Shown here one piece after another: positions 33,701 through 48,700 of a DNA stretch of 64,000 nt (position 1 is the stretch's first letter; each line of letters opens with the position of its first letter). The notes below the pieces were generated by a model. That model had not been told where the DNA came from, did no database searches, and worked only from the letters and a program-made list of their open reading frames with translations. Source of the stretch: Gyrodactylus bullatarudis (Eukaryota > Platyhelminthes > Monogenea > Gyrodactylidea > Gyrodactylidae); contig SSNU01000019.1 in assembly GCA_012064415.1 (NCBI GenBank), positions 403,545-467,544 on the forward strand. Reading direction: 5' to 3'. A program made the translations under genes and the position numbers.

Positions 33701-36700
33701 CTGACACCAAATCAAAATTTGAAAAATTACCAAATCGTAATTGTAGGATTCCAAAAAATCGAAGTTTTCGTAAAAATCATAGATTCATATCAACCAACTG
33801 TATGTATAATTCATAAAAATAGTTATTTACCATATATAACCATAGCTAACCATATATATACTTATTAAGTAATACTTAATGAAGAGGGAGTTTTTTTGAA
33901 AATTTAGTCAAATATTATTTCTAAACTCATTTTAGAAATGAATGAAAATGAATCTCAAATATGCAACTTGGAAGATAAATGGAGCCGAAAATTGGCAATT
34001 TTTAATATTTGGAACATGAAGGGTTAAAGACCTGTAAGGACAACACCACTACGCAAGCTTTCGTTATTTCATTTAATATGAGATATCTTGAAAAAATTCG
34101 ATTTTCATATCTACTGGATGTATCTTTTATCCTTGTGATTTTAATGGAAATAAACATAAGTGGATATAAGTTTTTTTTATTTCTCTTTATTTTTCAATGA
34201 CTCCTTTACAAAATATGATATATGTGTAGAATCAACATGATAAATCACTGCATAGGAGAATTTTGTTGAATGGGTTTGATAAATCATAATTTAAATAGGG
34301 TCGACTCAAGGCATAGTATTTAAATTAAAGAGTAAGAAGGATCAAGAAATCTAAATTCAACTCCTAATTCAACGATATCGAGGTGAAGCATTAGAGCAAG
34401 ATTAAGCATAATTGATTTACTCCTTCCTACTCCTGAAAAACTTTTTACCACCTTCGCTCAAAGTTCAAAAAATGGGAATTTGGCGCTAACTCCAAATTTG
34501 AAAAATGACCATTTTTCTCGAAAAAAATTTTTTACAGATTTTTCCTCTTACATAGATGAATGATATTTAGTTAAATGTTACATTTAAATATTCGGAATTT
34601 AAATTAAATTTTAAAATCAATCATAAGTCACGAGATTTGAAGATGAGTTTTTTTTATTTCAAAAAATGCACTAAATTTTCAACGTTCAAGTTATTTTGTT
34701 AATTTCGTTAATCTGAGGCGATTAAATACTGATTAATAAAAAAGAAAAAGGACAAATTTCTTTCTAATTCTATATTCAAATATTTTGTCTCATACTGATC
34801 ATAAATACAGGATCCCCAAGGGAACCTATGCATTTTCTTGAAAGAACCGTGAATTGGAATTGATCTCGGATCCCTCCAAGTTATTGATTTTTAATCAGTA
34901 AAAATGGTCACTTTCACCCGATAATACGGTATTTCCTAAAATAACCCAAATCTTGTTCTGAGAGTTAGTAAATTTACAAACAAATTCCGGGAAATAAACT
35001 CATTCTAGACTTGCTTAAATAATATTACAAAACTATGCATGGTATTTTTTATCTTCATGCGCTTAGACTATAGACAATACAACAAGGTGATGTTCTATTC
35101 CTAGATAAGAAATTCTCTTATTGTTTTTAGCACCATATATATTACTATTTTCTATTAGAAGAAGTCAACTTTATTAAGAAGACACATCCCTCATGAACCG
35201 GGCTAGAATCGCTAAAATATACGTAGAATTTCTAATTAGTTCACAGTTAAATTTGTTTACATTTAAATAGGCATGTAACCTATACGTCTTTTTAAGGCAT
35301 GCCCTTCAGGTTGAAGGCTTCAGCTAATAAAAAAGTACGTTCAGAAATTATCACGAGATTGTTAAAAACAATGAAATGTAGATGCTCCTTTTCCAAGTGT
35401 ATCAAATTGTTTTCCTTTCTTCAACATGATTGACATTTACCAAGTAACAAGTAGGTGGCTCTTCCTCTCCTTCCTGTATAACCGTATTGAACATAAAAGC
35501 TGATGAATCTCAAATTTCAGTCTTTGCTAACGAGTATTGATTATTTTTTCAGTAATCTATCAATCATCTTGATGGATAAATGAATAACCGAAATTATTGG
35601 CGTTTGAATGCTACTCTTTAAGAAAGCTAATTCTTTTAGAGAAAATGACCAACTTCTGTCTCAACATAGCCATAAGCCTTTTCCTTGAATTGCTACGTCA
35701 AATTCTTCAGTTGAAACATTAAAGAATCCATTCATTTCCTTAGAGCTAACCCTTGGCATTCTAATTAAGTGTCCTGCACCTTGGGCTTCTTCAATTAGTC
35801 AAATCTTGTTAAACTCTGGTAATTGATCAAAATGATAAAGAGGGGGATTGGGAAGAGCTTGTTCTAGTTATGGGAAAAAGAATTGACATGAATTTCACAT
35901 CAATCTAGCCTATGCGAATATAACGTTTTCTACTTTAGCTACTTTGCCAAATGAGAGAATAGACGCTTTCTAGGACAAGTTTATTATTATATTCTTTCAT
36001 ACTTAAGCATATTTATTTTTACCATTCTTATTTGGGGTATTATCATTAGAATATACATAATTTGTAAGAAACCCTTTTTTTGCTAAATGCAGTTCCTCAC
36101 GAACATTATATTCAGATGAACATTAAGAGAATCAGTTATCCCTTAATGATAGTCGAGATAAGAAAGTGATACTTTCTTATTTTTGGTATAAAAACACAAC
36201 TATTTAATAGGAACGTGGGAATTTTTCAATTTTTACATCAAGAAATCGAATTAGAATAAGATTATATGGAATCTAGATTATGAGGTCCAAATTCACCATA
36301 TGAACTGAAAAAATCTATTTTAATAAAAATTATGGCATTTCGAATCTCGAGTTAGTGCCAAATTCCCATTTTTTGAACTGAGCTTTAATTTTTTGAAATT
36401 TCAAAGCAAGAAAGTGATCAAAAGTTGATTTTAGAGTCTTATATCATTCAAATTTCATCGAATTTTCCGCAGTAAGAAAAATCAAAACCCTGAATCAAGA
36501 AATTTTATTGATGAACTTTTTTATTTTCAAGTTCCTTAAAATGAAAGTTATAAAACTGCCAATGTTTAGGCTTTGAAGGAATGATATAAAATGCCAGATT
36601 ATTCTGAATATTAACAAGAATTTCTTTAGTCTTTAGTCTAGTTTGGATGCGAATCCAAATTGATGGGGATAAATATCAAAAGAAGAAAATAAATCTAACA

Positions 36701-39700
36701 TTACCTAGAATTTCTTCGTTGCGAAGAGAAATTTGAAAAAAATGATTTATGAAAAACATGAAGTTAACTATCGTTTTATAAATAGAATCTTAGACAGAGA
36801 ATCCGTATTCTCTTCTGGGTTAAATGAAGTGTATTCTTTTTAGCTGAGTGTAAATAAATATAACGCACCAATATCTAAGCCCATAGGCATACTGGATGTT
36901 TTCTTCCGGAGTAGAGTTCGATCAAAGTTTGGATTCGGACGATTTATCGTCATTGTACGATTCTGATGGAATGTCCGCCCAGACAGATAATGCTGAGACC
37001 CAAAGTTTCTATTTAGGGTCAACTTTTTAGGACTGGGCTGCGGCTGCTTCAGACGGAAGAATGAGTGATGATCAACAGCTGATTTCCATAGACGCTTGGC
37101 AAGATGGCTGTTGTACAGACGAAATCCGATTTTGGTCTCTACAGAGTCAATCTAGAAAAAAATTATTTCATTAAAAAAAATTTCGAACACCAGTTACATT
37201 AGATTTCTGCCTAAATTAAAATTCAGCCAAGTTACTAATGAATGAATTATTGATTCGATTCAGTAGTTAAATTTGAATTTTGGAGTATTAATTCTAATGC
37301 CTAATCATACATACTAAAGCTAGTGGACATGAAGATGAGAATTTACTATTTTTCTTTGAATAGGCAGGAACATAAATATTTTTTGGATCTCATTGAGAAA
37401 AAAATCTCAACATGTCTATTAATTCCAGACAATTGAAGCTGTTTAATGCTGATAAATGGGAACAAAATTTAGACGAAGGATACGAATTCGGCCATAAAGG
37501 TTTTGGAGAACTTTTACAAGAAAAAGTTAAATGGTTCGATTTCCCACAGTAATGACGAATTTCTGTAAACAATCCTAGGTGTATTCGAAGAAAAATATTG
37601 AGTATTTTGTTTAAATTTTCATCATCATGTCAACTATAGCTTTACATATTTTCAAAAGTGAGTTCATTACAAACCTTTGATCGTTAATCTATGGATTGAA
37701 TAGATCAAATTATTCTAAATTCTAATAAAATCAGATTTTATCGGAATAATGTCAGCTTCTTATGTCAAAACACTCTTCTAGACATTTCGACAAAAAAGAT
37801 AAGCAATACAGCCTTATTCAAGTAAAAGGATCTGGTTTGAAAGAATCTTAGATAGATGGAAATTATTGAAAGATTTCGAGTCAAGTTTCATTTGATTATT
37901 TTCCCGATATTGTCAAGATCAAGTTACCAAATTGTAAAAATGTACCTCTCATCAGATGGGATCAAAAATATAGGAATCTCTTCTAATTTCCCTTCGATAA
38001 ACTGTTCAATAAGTCTTTGTTTTAAAGATGATTTTAAAACTACCCAGGAAATTTCAAATGAAAATGTGGATAAAATATAATAGACAGAGAAAAATTATTT
38101 TTACGGTCAAGGTTTGAAATTTTCTATAGAGCCCAAGATTTATTTGGGACCAAAAGATAACGTAAACTAAGAATTGTAGTTTTGATATGAGAGGTTGAAG
38201 GGACACCCATTTTATTTTTTCTTTATATGGGAGGTAATCTTTCGAATCCATTGGCCATTCTATGACTCTCCTAACTAAATCTAGATTTATTTCCTTTACT
38301 AGAAAATTTGAAAAGATTCTAGTGATACCATGATAACAATCTAGATGCCGAATACATCTTGTGCTATATAAATTTTTCAAAATTTACGCTAACATAGATG
38401 AGAATAGGGAAAGAAAATTTTCATTTCATAAACGATCACAACTTCAAATTTAGTATGCATTACAAACAGAAGCGTCAAGACAAATCAAGCCATTCATTTC
38501 ATCAAACTTGATAGATATTTTTGTAATAAGACATTCCCTCTTGATGCCTTCTTAACAAATGTATTTCATAATCTTGTTAATTTTGTGATATAGATTATTC
38601 TTAATATGCGTTATTGGAACGACTTACATTAAATTGAAACGTTCTTACTAAAAAGACCCGTGAGAATGATTCGATAAAAAGGTGAAACTTTTGAGTTTTT
38701 ATCAAGAATTTTCAAAAATTTAGAAATAGTGTCTAAACAGATCTATAGAATATGAATAAAAAATTTCAATTCTTCATCATGAACTTGAGTAGGAGTTTTT
38801 CACAACCTCATATCAAATTATGCAAAATTATGCTCCCATCCGGTCTCCCTGCAACACCCATGGAATCTCTTCTACTTCCTGGAGAAATTGTCCCCTTTAC
38901 TTGTGACTTGGGATTCGGTATCAATAACAAATTAAAAATAGATCCGTTTATCAGTTATCCAAAATAAAATTCTCCATATTGACTATTTTAAAATTATCCA
39001 AATCTTTAAATCTTAGACTTAAAGCTTATAAATCTCTTGTCTTACCCCTAATAGACTACAATTCAACCTTTCTTGTTAACTTAACTCATTCTCAGACTCG
39101 AGAAATCGAAAGAATCCAAAATAGTTTTCTATATTGGTTCTTTCCCTTCCTAGAATCATATAATTCTCGGATTTCAGCCTCTGGTCTTCAACCTCTCTGG
39201 GTTAGAAGATATGCTTTCACAGTCAAAAATTTCCTCATGACCTCCTCTCCGATCGAACATAACTAAAATTTTAGACATCAATCTTTTAAAAAATCCTTAC
39301 TTCTCTCCTCTTTCGAATCAATAAATAATAAATTTAAAATCTGATGAATGTGACAATACTAAGTGTTTAAAATCCATAATGCATCGCATTCGTAGCAAAA
39401 TAGATTACACAAAAACTCTCCTTTATCCTGACCTTCATTAGTAACCAGAATGTTTTATGATCTACTTGTTAGATTCACTTATTCTCATACCAACTAAATT
39501 TCTTAATGAAGAACATTATACTTATAATATTTTCAATATATGTCTCATAAAAAACCCAGATTAATTATCTCTATTATACTATTTTGTACATATTACCAAT
39601 TTCTCAATATAGATATTTTTTCTAACAAGATAAAATTGCCATTTACATGATTTTTTTCTCCAATGGTCACTAATTTCAACTTTAATAAAAGATTAACTTG

Positions 39701-42700
39701 AAAACTCACAGAAATACCGCTAAAATAGAACAATGTATTGTTTGATGAAAATAGTTGTTAGCTATTATTTCGTTCTAGGTGCTTAGAAAATATATCCCAC
39801 AGGAACGTCTTATTTGGTAATGGATTAGCCTATGTCGCCGAATGTTACAGCTTGCTAGTGGATCCTACCGTGAATAGTACGAAAGAAACTCTCGGACCAT
39901 TTAGAGGTAATTTAAGTATACATATATGGTAGACATATAAGCGGGTTTCGTCCTCTATCTTCAAGTCCCAATGTGCCTTTGAAGGAAAGTTCCACTTAGG
40001 CAATTCATGAAATATAAGATCACAGCCCTATCATTAGTCAAAACCGTGCTTTAATAATTCAAGGAGAGTTGATTATTTTCAAAAATTAATATTTGTTCAA
40101 AACGTTATTTTGAAAACCTATTTTCGAGAGTCATTGACTGAGGAATCAATGATTACTAATCAGTGTATTGATAAACCTTGAAAGCGAGTCACGAGGGTTA
40201 AGAGTAAACTCAGGAGGGGATGCTGATTAAGAATCTAGCCAAGAGCACCGCATTTCTTCTAGGAAGGAATTTTCTAGTTCGCAGAAGCGAGTTCAATTCT
40301 TATCAATAAACTTGAATCTACATCTTAAAGTCAGGTTAAAAAAATTATACTATTCAACAATCAAGAAATGTTCAGTTTGGCCGGCTTGGCACCACCCACC
40401 TAAAATTATTTATTAAATATTACATCTAGAGTTCAAATCTAAGCCTGTTTAAATTTGAAATTAAAGTTGGTTGATATGAACTTGGGAATCTATGACTTTT
40501 ACAAAAACCTCGATTTTTTCATTAAAATTTTTTAAGAAAACGATTTTTTGGAATCTTACTCAGGTTGCCCATCTTACGATTTGAAGAAAAAAATTATTTG
40601 AAAAATATGATCATTTATCAAATTTCGATTTGGCGCCAGTAACCCATTTTTTGAACTGTGAACACAAAATTTTCCTTGATTTGAAAGTAAGATAGTGATC
40701 AAAAATTGATTTTCGACAATAAGACAAGAACACCGTATATGACCGATAAACTTTTGAAAGATCCAGCATTTTAAATTTATCGAATTATCATTGATTTCAT
40801 GTAGTGAAAATGATCAAAAATTGAAATTCGACTCCTAAACGGAGCATATTCGGCTTTCTTGTCTTATAGTGATTCCGAGAATTAACTTTTGATCAACCTC
40901 AGATCAATAGAAATTTTCGACTCAAAGTTCGAAAAAATGGGATTTTGCCGCCAAATCGAAATTTGATAAATTACCATATTTTTCATAATTTTTTACTTCA
41001 AATTATAAGAGTAGGATTCCAAAAAATCTTTTACATATTCGAATTTTTGATGAAAAAATCGAGGTTTTCTTTAAAATCATTGATTTCCAACTTCATATCA
41101 ATTAGCTTTATTTTTCAGAAAAATTCTGACTCTTAGACTAGAGTATCTCAAGCAAAGATTTTAGTATGAATAGAATACCCAGATTTTGTACATTGCCAAA
41201 TGTTAACCTAATTAACCTTCTTTAATTTTATTTCTTTATTTTTTCGAAGCAGAGCGGTGCTCTAATCTGGCCTTTGTTTTCTGTTCATCTCATTCAGTAA
41301 TTCTTCTACATAAGAATTTTCGATTGAAGAGTTTGTTGAGAACTGAAATCAGGGATCTAGCCTCATTGCAAAGATGAGCTCAGTTCAACAAAACACATGA
41401 GGATGGTAAATTATCATAATTTTTTCTAATGATTTACATGTTAAAAGTAATTACATCAAGAAATGAAAGAAAAATAAGCAGAAACACAAGGAATTTCTGC
41501 TGGAGAAGAGATTAGGGGTAAAATGAGACGAAATGAATTCGAAAATGTTTATCTTTTACCTTATATCTTTCTTAGTTTCTCGTCTACATGTCGTCACTAA
41601 ATAAATCTGATAGTGAATACAGTCTACAGGAAAGAAGGGAAATAAACATCAAGAAAATGTATTAGTAGGGGAAAATCTGATAAAAATGCACATTTCCTCT
41701 CACGAACAAGAGGCCACTCCATCAGTACTGATGTATACTATACCTTTTACAGACAAAAATGAGAGATTTCTTCAATCAAAAATAAAAATTTTTCGTATCA
41801 AAGTGAGAGTATAAAATTATGTACAAAAGACATAACCTTGTTGTTGTATGAAGGTTAAGTACAAGTAGTATATTCACATGTATAATTAATGGTATCTCGG
41901 ACTTTGATTATATGTAATAATCAAGAGAAAATTCAATTCAAAAAAATTTTTTTTTTTCATTTAAAATGAGAGATTTTATTCAAGTAAATCTTGCTTATTC
42001 ATTACTAAGGGAAAATATTTTTCAATACGCCTCGTATAATTCAGCAATTCGTATAAATGATACTACAGAGTAAGGATAATAAAAATTTATCGTTACTAAT
42101 AATAGATGAGAAGAGTTTTCAATTCAAGTTGAATTATATTAAGCATATCAAGTGTACATTATCTACATATCAGTTAGCATTCGGTTTATAACGTCGTAGT
42201 AACTTCTAGTATTTGTATTTTTGGATTGTTCTTGAGATACTCAATGACTTACTCGAAGCATCTTACAGAGAAAGAATAATTTTAATATTAATATGTAAAT
42301 CTAAACTTTAATGGAATTTTCTTCTGAAACTGTAGAACTTTTCAAGGCTGTTCTAAGGAAATACAACTGATATATTAAATTTTTATAAATATATACAGAT
42401 TATTTTTACCATTTAACTGTATCCAAAGTGAAAATTAATTTTTAAAAATTTAAAAGATGGAAATAACAGTTATAACAAATTAAATATGCCTACGCATAAG
42501 TAATAATATTATGAAATAGAGCAAATAAAATATGATAATTAATAATTTGTTCAAAGTCTTTCCGGATTTTCCTATGTTTTAAAATTTTCACCAAGGTCTA
42601 GCATATAGTATTTGTCGTAAGATTTTGAAACTAGCAACTTTAGATAATTAGAGTAAAACTAATTAACTATGTACGTGATAAATTATCAGTAATAATATCT

Positions 42701-45700
42701 AATGAGCATAGTATTATTCTATCAATATCTTACGTCATCTGGTCTGATTGTAAGGAAGAAATCGCTCTTTTCATATGACAGCTGAAGAACTTTTGGCCAG
42801 GCAAAACGACCGATTCTTCGTTTATCCCTGTAGATAAGGATGCCCTGATAGCCGACACCAATATCAATGAGAATACCTTCCATGTCACGAGCTGGATGCA
42901 AATCAATTCCGTATCTTTCAAGGCGCTTTGCTGTCTCCAGAAATTTCAAATCAGCTTGTGCGGGTCTCAAACCCCTATAAAATATTTTTTAGTTTAGGTC
43001 TAGCTACTTGCAAGTAAACATGTAATGAAAATAATAATACAAACATTAGAATTTCATTTCAAATTCTAAATTGTTGAATGAATTCAAAATTCCTCTGAAC
43101 ACAACAACAGAATAGAATCAAAAAAATTTTCATTCTCTTCCACTTCGAGTTAGAGGGTCAATATCAAAGTAACAAGACAACTTACGCATGTGACTTGTGC
43201 AATTCGATAACTTTTTTTAGAAGGGGCTCAGTTGAATTCTTGACAAACTGGAAGGATTTCAACTCTTGCATACTAATCGGATTGTTTTCATCATAATTCC
43301 CCAGCTCTGATTGTAACAGGTATGAGCTGAGGAGAGCTTGTGTAACCCAGCTGCATGGCAATTTGCCGCTGGCAATATCTTGTCTCAGCTGCAAGACTAA
43401 GTAGAATCTTGTTATATCCTCCAACAAGAGACTTGGCTCGGGTGGATAGAATTTCACTTGAAAGAAAAACTTCCACTCATCGCTATTGCCAATTTGCTTG
43501 GAAACTTTGCGATCTGATTCTAGCCAAAACTGAAAGAAATAAGAATAACTAAAAAATAGTGGCAGCTTTGAGAAAAAATTTCATCGAAAATTCATTTGAT
43601 TGATTCAAATTACAATCAAGCTAAAAACCTCATCCCAGTACTGACTTTTCCGATCGAACAATGATTTTCAAGTATTTTGTATTGAAGAAAATCCTTAAAC
43701 TTGAATAAAATGGTCGTTTGAGTTCAAACTTTGAACGTTTCGATAATCAGATAGTCAAGTACTTTCTTCAGTACATGCTACGCTTATAATGGATATAAGA
43801 CTGGTGTTTTACATAAGACAGACGGATATTTTTGCCTGCTGGTTGGAAGGTGTTGTCTCATATAAAAGTGTAACATGACAATCAGACATTCTCTGGATTA
43901 AGAAATAGTGTATTTTCATATTGCAATACTTTGAATGAATTAAATAATTATAACTTAAAAGTAGGGCAGCAAGAAAAAGGCAGTTTTTTGAATGAAAAAA
44001 GGCATCTTTCAGGAAAACTTTTGGAAAAAATGCAGATAAAAATTTTCGCTTAAACCATGTGTCGGTTTGTGTTTCGAAAAAATCTCATCTTGGTTATTCT
44101 TGTAATTTTCTCACATTTGGAAAGCAAAAAAACATGAAAACTTCAACTTTGCATTCATTTCATGACACATCTTCAAGCTGGAACTTTGCAGAGAAACAAA
44201 GACACAAGAAAAAAATTCTCATCAATTTCTGTACAGAATCTGCATTTACAATTCCGTTTATTGCCGAGATAAAAAGGTTATATTTTTTTATTTTATAAGA
44301 AATCTTATCCACGCCCAATGCATACAAAAATATTAGGGTTAATCTTTAGAAACCTACTCAAATGATAATACTGTGAGTTCTTAACATTATTCTATAAAAG
44401 ATCAAGTATCAAAATGCTTGTCCGTGATTCTATTCAAGTTTAAAAATCAGACATTTTTAAAGATGCCGCTAGATTTTTAATGAATCTTTACTACGTTTTC
44501 ACTATTGAATTTTGAATATCTTTTTTGTTGATAAAGCTTCGAGGGTTTTTTCAATGAAAATAGCATTAGAATCATGTTAGGATCATTTCTGTTAAATTTT
44601 GTTATACCACTATGCCTACAAGATAATTTAGGGATGATCGGTAATGCACAACTATGCATGGGATTCCAAACGAATTTTCAGTTATTTTAGATCTCACACA
44701 TCATTTTTATCAAAATTATAAGGGGAAATTTCACGGAAAACTTCGATTTAAAAAAAGATTAAAATTCGTTACATCTCTACTACGGAAAGGATGTGTGTAA
44801 TCAAAATTTTTGATTTTCACTATTCTGTATTCAGAACCCAGGGGTTAACAGCACAGACGTGTGAGTGAAGAAGAAATGTTATATCAACATCTTTAAAACC
44901 TAGTTAATGCTTTCACAAAAACCTTCTTGAAAGTAAAATATTTCAAGTACAGATGTATGCAGATGACGTCAAACTAATGATTCCACTCGTACATGTCACG
45001 AGCTTGATCTTTGATGATAATTTATCAAATAGATTTTCTATTACTTATTATGATAATTATAATGAAATGGATATCTTAAATGAGCTTATCAATTCTTATG
45101 AAAACTTGGGATGTCTAATGAATTTGAAACTACACTTTTTTAAATACCATAGTGATCTTTTCCCTGAAGGCCCTTTAGGCGCTTTATCAGATGAACAGGG
45201 TGAAAAATTTCATCAAGACATGGAATTTATCGAAGAGAGATACAAAGATGATAATATTGTTTATTGCCTATCAGATTTTTGTTGGATCATTTGTAAAAAA
45301 TAAAGTTTATTTTATTCATACAGAGTTTTTATTGGTTATTTCGACGTTCTCTATTCTGATTGGTTACAAAAAGGCATGCAATTTTTATTAAATTTTTCAT
45401 TAAAAAACAGGACGAAAAACAGATCAATTTGATCCAGAAGATGAAATCCAATTTTCTTGAAAGTATGCTCAATCGAAAGAGCAAAAGATTTCAGTCTAGA
45501 ATTGTGAAGAAAACTATGGAGTTCCTTTTTTTTAAAGCTGTGAGTTTGTTTCAAATGTAAATATTAGTGGATATTTTTGATGATTTTTTCTACCCTTGGA
45601 AGTTCTTATTCAAATTTTTCGCCAGTTCTGAGTAGACGCGACATTGATCTATATACCAATCGACGCAGAATTAATTGCTCTACATAATGAGCTTAATTAT

Positions 45701-48700
45701 AATTAGATTTAATTGCTTTTACAAATTGTTTTGATTGAAAAAATTCTCTCAATTTTCCCAAAATTCTCATTTTTCAATTTTTGCCCATATCTCCCAAACT
45801 AAAACCAATTTTCTAATTCTAAGACCAGATTTGAAATCAGCGTGAAATTTTGGATCAAAAATACATGGGTCTTAACCAATTACTTTTTTGAAAATTTTTT
45901 TTGACACACAGTGTAATTATCAGCTAAACTTAATATTGGTAACAAGATTCCTGGGATTCTTGAGACTATCAGATAATCTTAAAACCGAGTAACAAAATTG
46001 TTGGTCTTTCATCAGTTAGCATCTTTTTAATTTCACTTTCAAATCTTTTCTCAAATCGGATTGAGTAGATACGAATAAGGAGCTAACCTCAATATTTTGA
46101 CATCATTGTAATTTATTAGATTTTCTACTTGGAGTTAAGTTCATTTCCCGAGCTTTATGAACTAAATCATCGATCCATTCATGAAAATTTGGAGCCTTAA
46201 AACTTCCACGATTTGTTGAGAAATGAACAAGACTGTTCGTCGAAAATGCACCAACACAGTTCAAATTCTGGCCTTTAGAATTAGCTCTTAAACAAACACG
46301 AGATTCGCCTTCTTTTCTTTTACAAAACAGATTAAAATTATTTTTCGTCAATCCATATGATTTGTCTTCCATGACCACGGTCTTGAAATAGTGAAGTAAG
46401 ATATTCTTTCCTATTTTGAGTGTTGATAAACAGTGTTTAGTAAACACTGTTCACTCCAAGATTTATGCTTCTCACATCTTTCAATGTGAACATTTCACAG
46501 TCGAGCCAATTATGAATCGTTGTAGTTGATACAGAAATATTGAATTGAGCTTCAATAGCCACTAGCATTGTTCATCATAAAAATATCTAAATAACCTGTG
46601 ACTATCGAAGGAAGAATAATATTTGACCTTAAAATGAATTTCAATTTAATTAATTTATGTTTCTTTTAGATTTTCCAACTGTCTAATTGGAAATCTTTAG
46701 TCCCTAGATTGAAATGTTTGAAATTCATTTTCATAAGTTTAAAATCCAATTGTGAAAACCCCTCTCTCCTGAAATTACTTTTTGAAAATCTATTTGGAAA
46801 AGAATGAAATCTGATTGGATTTCTTCAAATTTCATTTGTAAACTTTTGAAAACGATATGAAAGTGGTATAGAGTTGACAAAATTCTATTTTTGCTAATTT
46901 TGATAGATACATATAAATTTTGTCATAGAATTTAGTTATATATATGAAAAAATTACAGCGTTTACAGTTTCCCAGAAAAGTTTGCTATTTTTGCTTGCTA
47001 TATTTCCAGATATCCAGAACAGAATTATCCTTACTCAAACCAAAAAAGGCATGCATCTCATGACTTGAAAGATAAAAATCCCACCGGAGATTAGTTTACT
47101 ACAATACTACAGCTCTGTATGTACGATAAAAATATTATTTCGTCGATTTGTATTCTAATTTGAGATAAGCTTTCCATTAGAGATGGGGTCCTTTCAAATC
47201 AGTCAAGCATAGATTGAACTATGCACGAGCTCTAACTTCTATTGGAAGGATATCCTATGAAGATGGTAAAATTTTCTAGACTTCCTGCAAAAATTGTCCA
47301 AAATTTCTTTATTTGACCATTCCTTGTGTACAAGCCAAGCAATAACTCTTATTTTCTCGTATGCAAATTTTCTATAATTTCTCTCGAAACCTGTCTTACT
47401 TACGAATGGAGTGCTTTTGGTTTTGAAAACGAAAAACGAATGCATCACCACAAGAAGATGAAGTAGAAGACGAGAGTAAAAAAAGCTAATTTTTCAAGCT
47501 TTTGCTTTCACATCTACCCCCTCCCTCCCTCCTTTGCGCATTCATTCAAGAAATTATAATAAATTATTCTTAAAAACCAAACAAATAGAGAGATTTGAAT
47601 TGTAATTTTCAAAGCTGACTTTTCTCTCCATAGAGAGATGGTGTGTGTGTAAAGATAATGGATCAATTCATTGGTTCCGTAAAAAGTGTCTGTGTTCGCA
47701 TGTATGCGCGTTTGTTTGCGTAGAGTAGATACATGAAAACGAAGACCTTCTCAGTTTCTAATGCATTCTTTCACTCTATGAGTTTACACGATTATACATA
47801 CTGTAATGAGTAAGACAAACTCAATATCGAGAGAAAGGATCTTTGTTTTATCACAGACTAAAATTCAATTTCTCATACATACAAATGTAGTGAGATGGAA
47901 AGAGAGAGTCAAGGATGGGTTTATAGCGAGAAAGAATTTTCTGTAAAACTCAATCGATTCCTTTTATGTAGATATGCTAATGTAATGTAGTAGAAGAGTA
48001 AAAGTCATTGCACTAGCCTTTGTATTGTATGGGATCACAAACATAGGCGAGGCATGTTGGTGTACATTAGAAAAAAAGTGCAAAAAGAATTATGAATGAC
48101 TCTCAGACAATATCAGTCTGCATAATTATAATTAGTTGAGACATAGACTCACCCAAATGCTAGACGATTTCTGATAGGTAAGTCCAAAGTAATCGATCTC
48201 GAGAATGTTTGCATGTTCACAGGCCATATTGAAGATGTCCGAGCCGAGACAATTCGATTTATTCACTTTTATGGATTGCTCTTGGCCATCAAGATGGACA
48301 ACGATAGCAGATTGGTTTGTACTCGAATCAAGATTAGCTCTACTTCCGCTGAATAAATTGAATTTTGAGCCGAGGTTGAGGCTGCTCGACTTGAGATCTG
48401 GTTGGCTTTTGTTGAATTCTTTAGTCGAGTCAAGCTGATTGAGATTGGTCTGAGATTTTCCTCTTCTCATTGATTGTAGGAGCTTGGAAACAGCGGAAAA
48501 AGGACGAGGATTTGTTGAGCTTTTCGGAACCATTGGAACAACTTCATTTTGGTTATTGTTCATCAAATTATACTGTTCATTTTGATAATTATTAACTGGA
48601 GAGTTAAGATCTATACTGGGTTGATTCATATATTTAGGTCTCTGTTGGGATAAATTTGAACGAATACTTGGTGATTTAATAGACATATTTGACCTTTTAT

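Larger units (their letters stand above)
33015..36868. other. Intron of the FERM gene with foldback copies
   Basis: It holds a full-length diverged family A element (33205-33800) and two fragments (34360-34560, 36220-36440). A 63-codon plus-strand frame near 34.0 kb ends in a hydrophobic run but has no support as a gene. Confidence 0.5.
37646..42733. other. Large intron of the FERM gene
   Basis: It contains a LINE fragment (38755-39640), a conserved transposon-tail ORF (39768-39932), a tRNA-like fragment (40225-40320) and a foldback element (40462-41112). 41.1-42.7 kb is AT-rich with nothing recognised. Confidence 0.5.
43530..48152. other. Intron of the FERM gene
   Basis: About 4.6 kb. It holds a short RT/GEKFHQD chimaeric ORF (44953-45303) and a mariner relic (45960-46575). 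A TAGGGCAG run at 43965 resembles the hAT-type MITE end at 31162, but no partner end was found. 46.6-48.1 kb is AT-rich without recognisable content. Confidence 0.5.
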
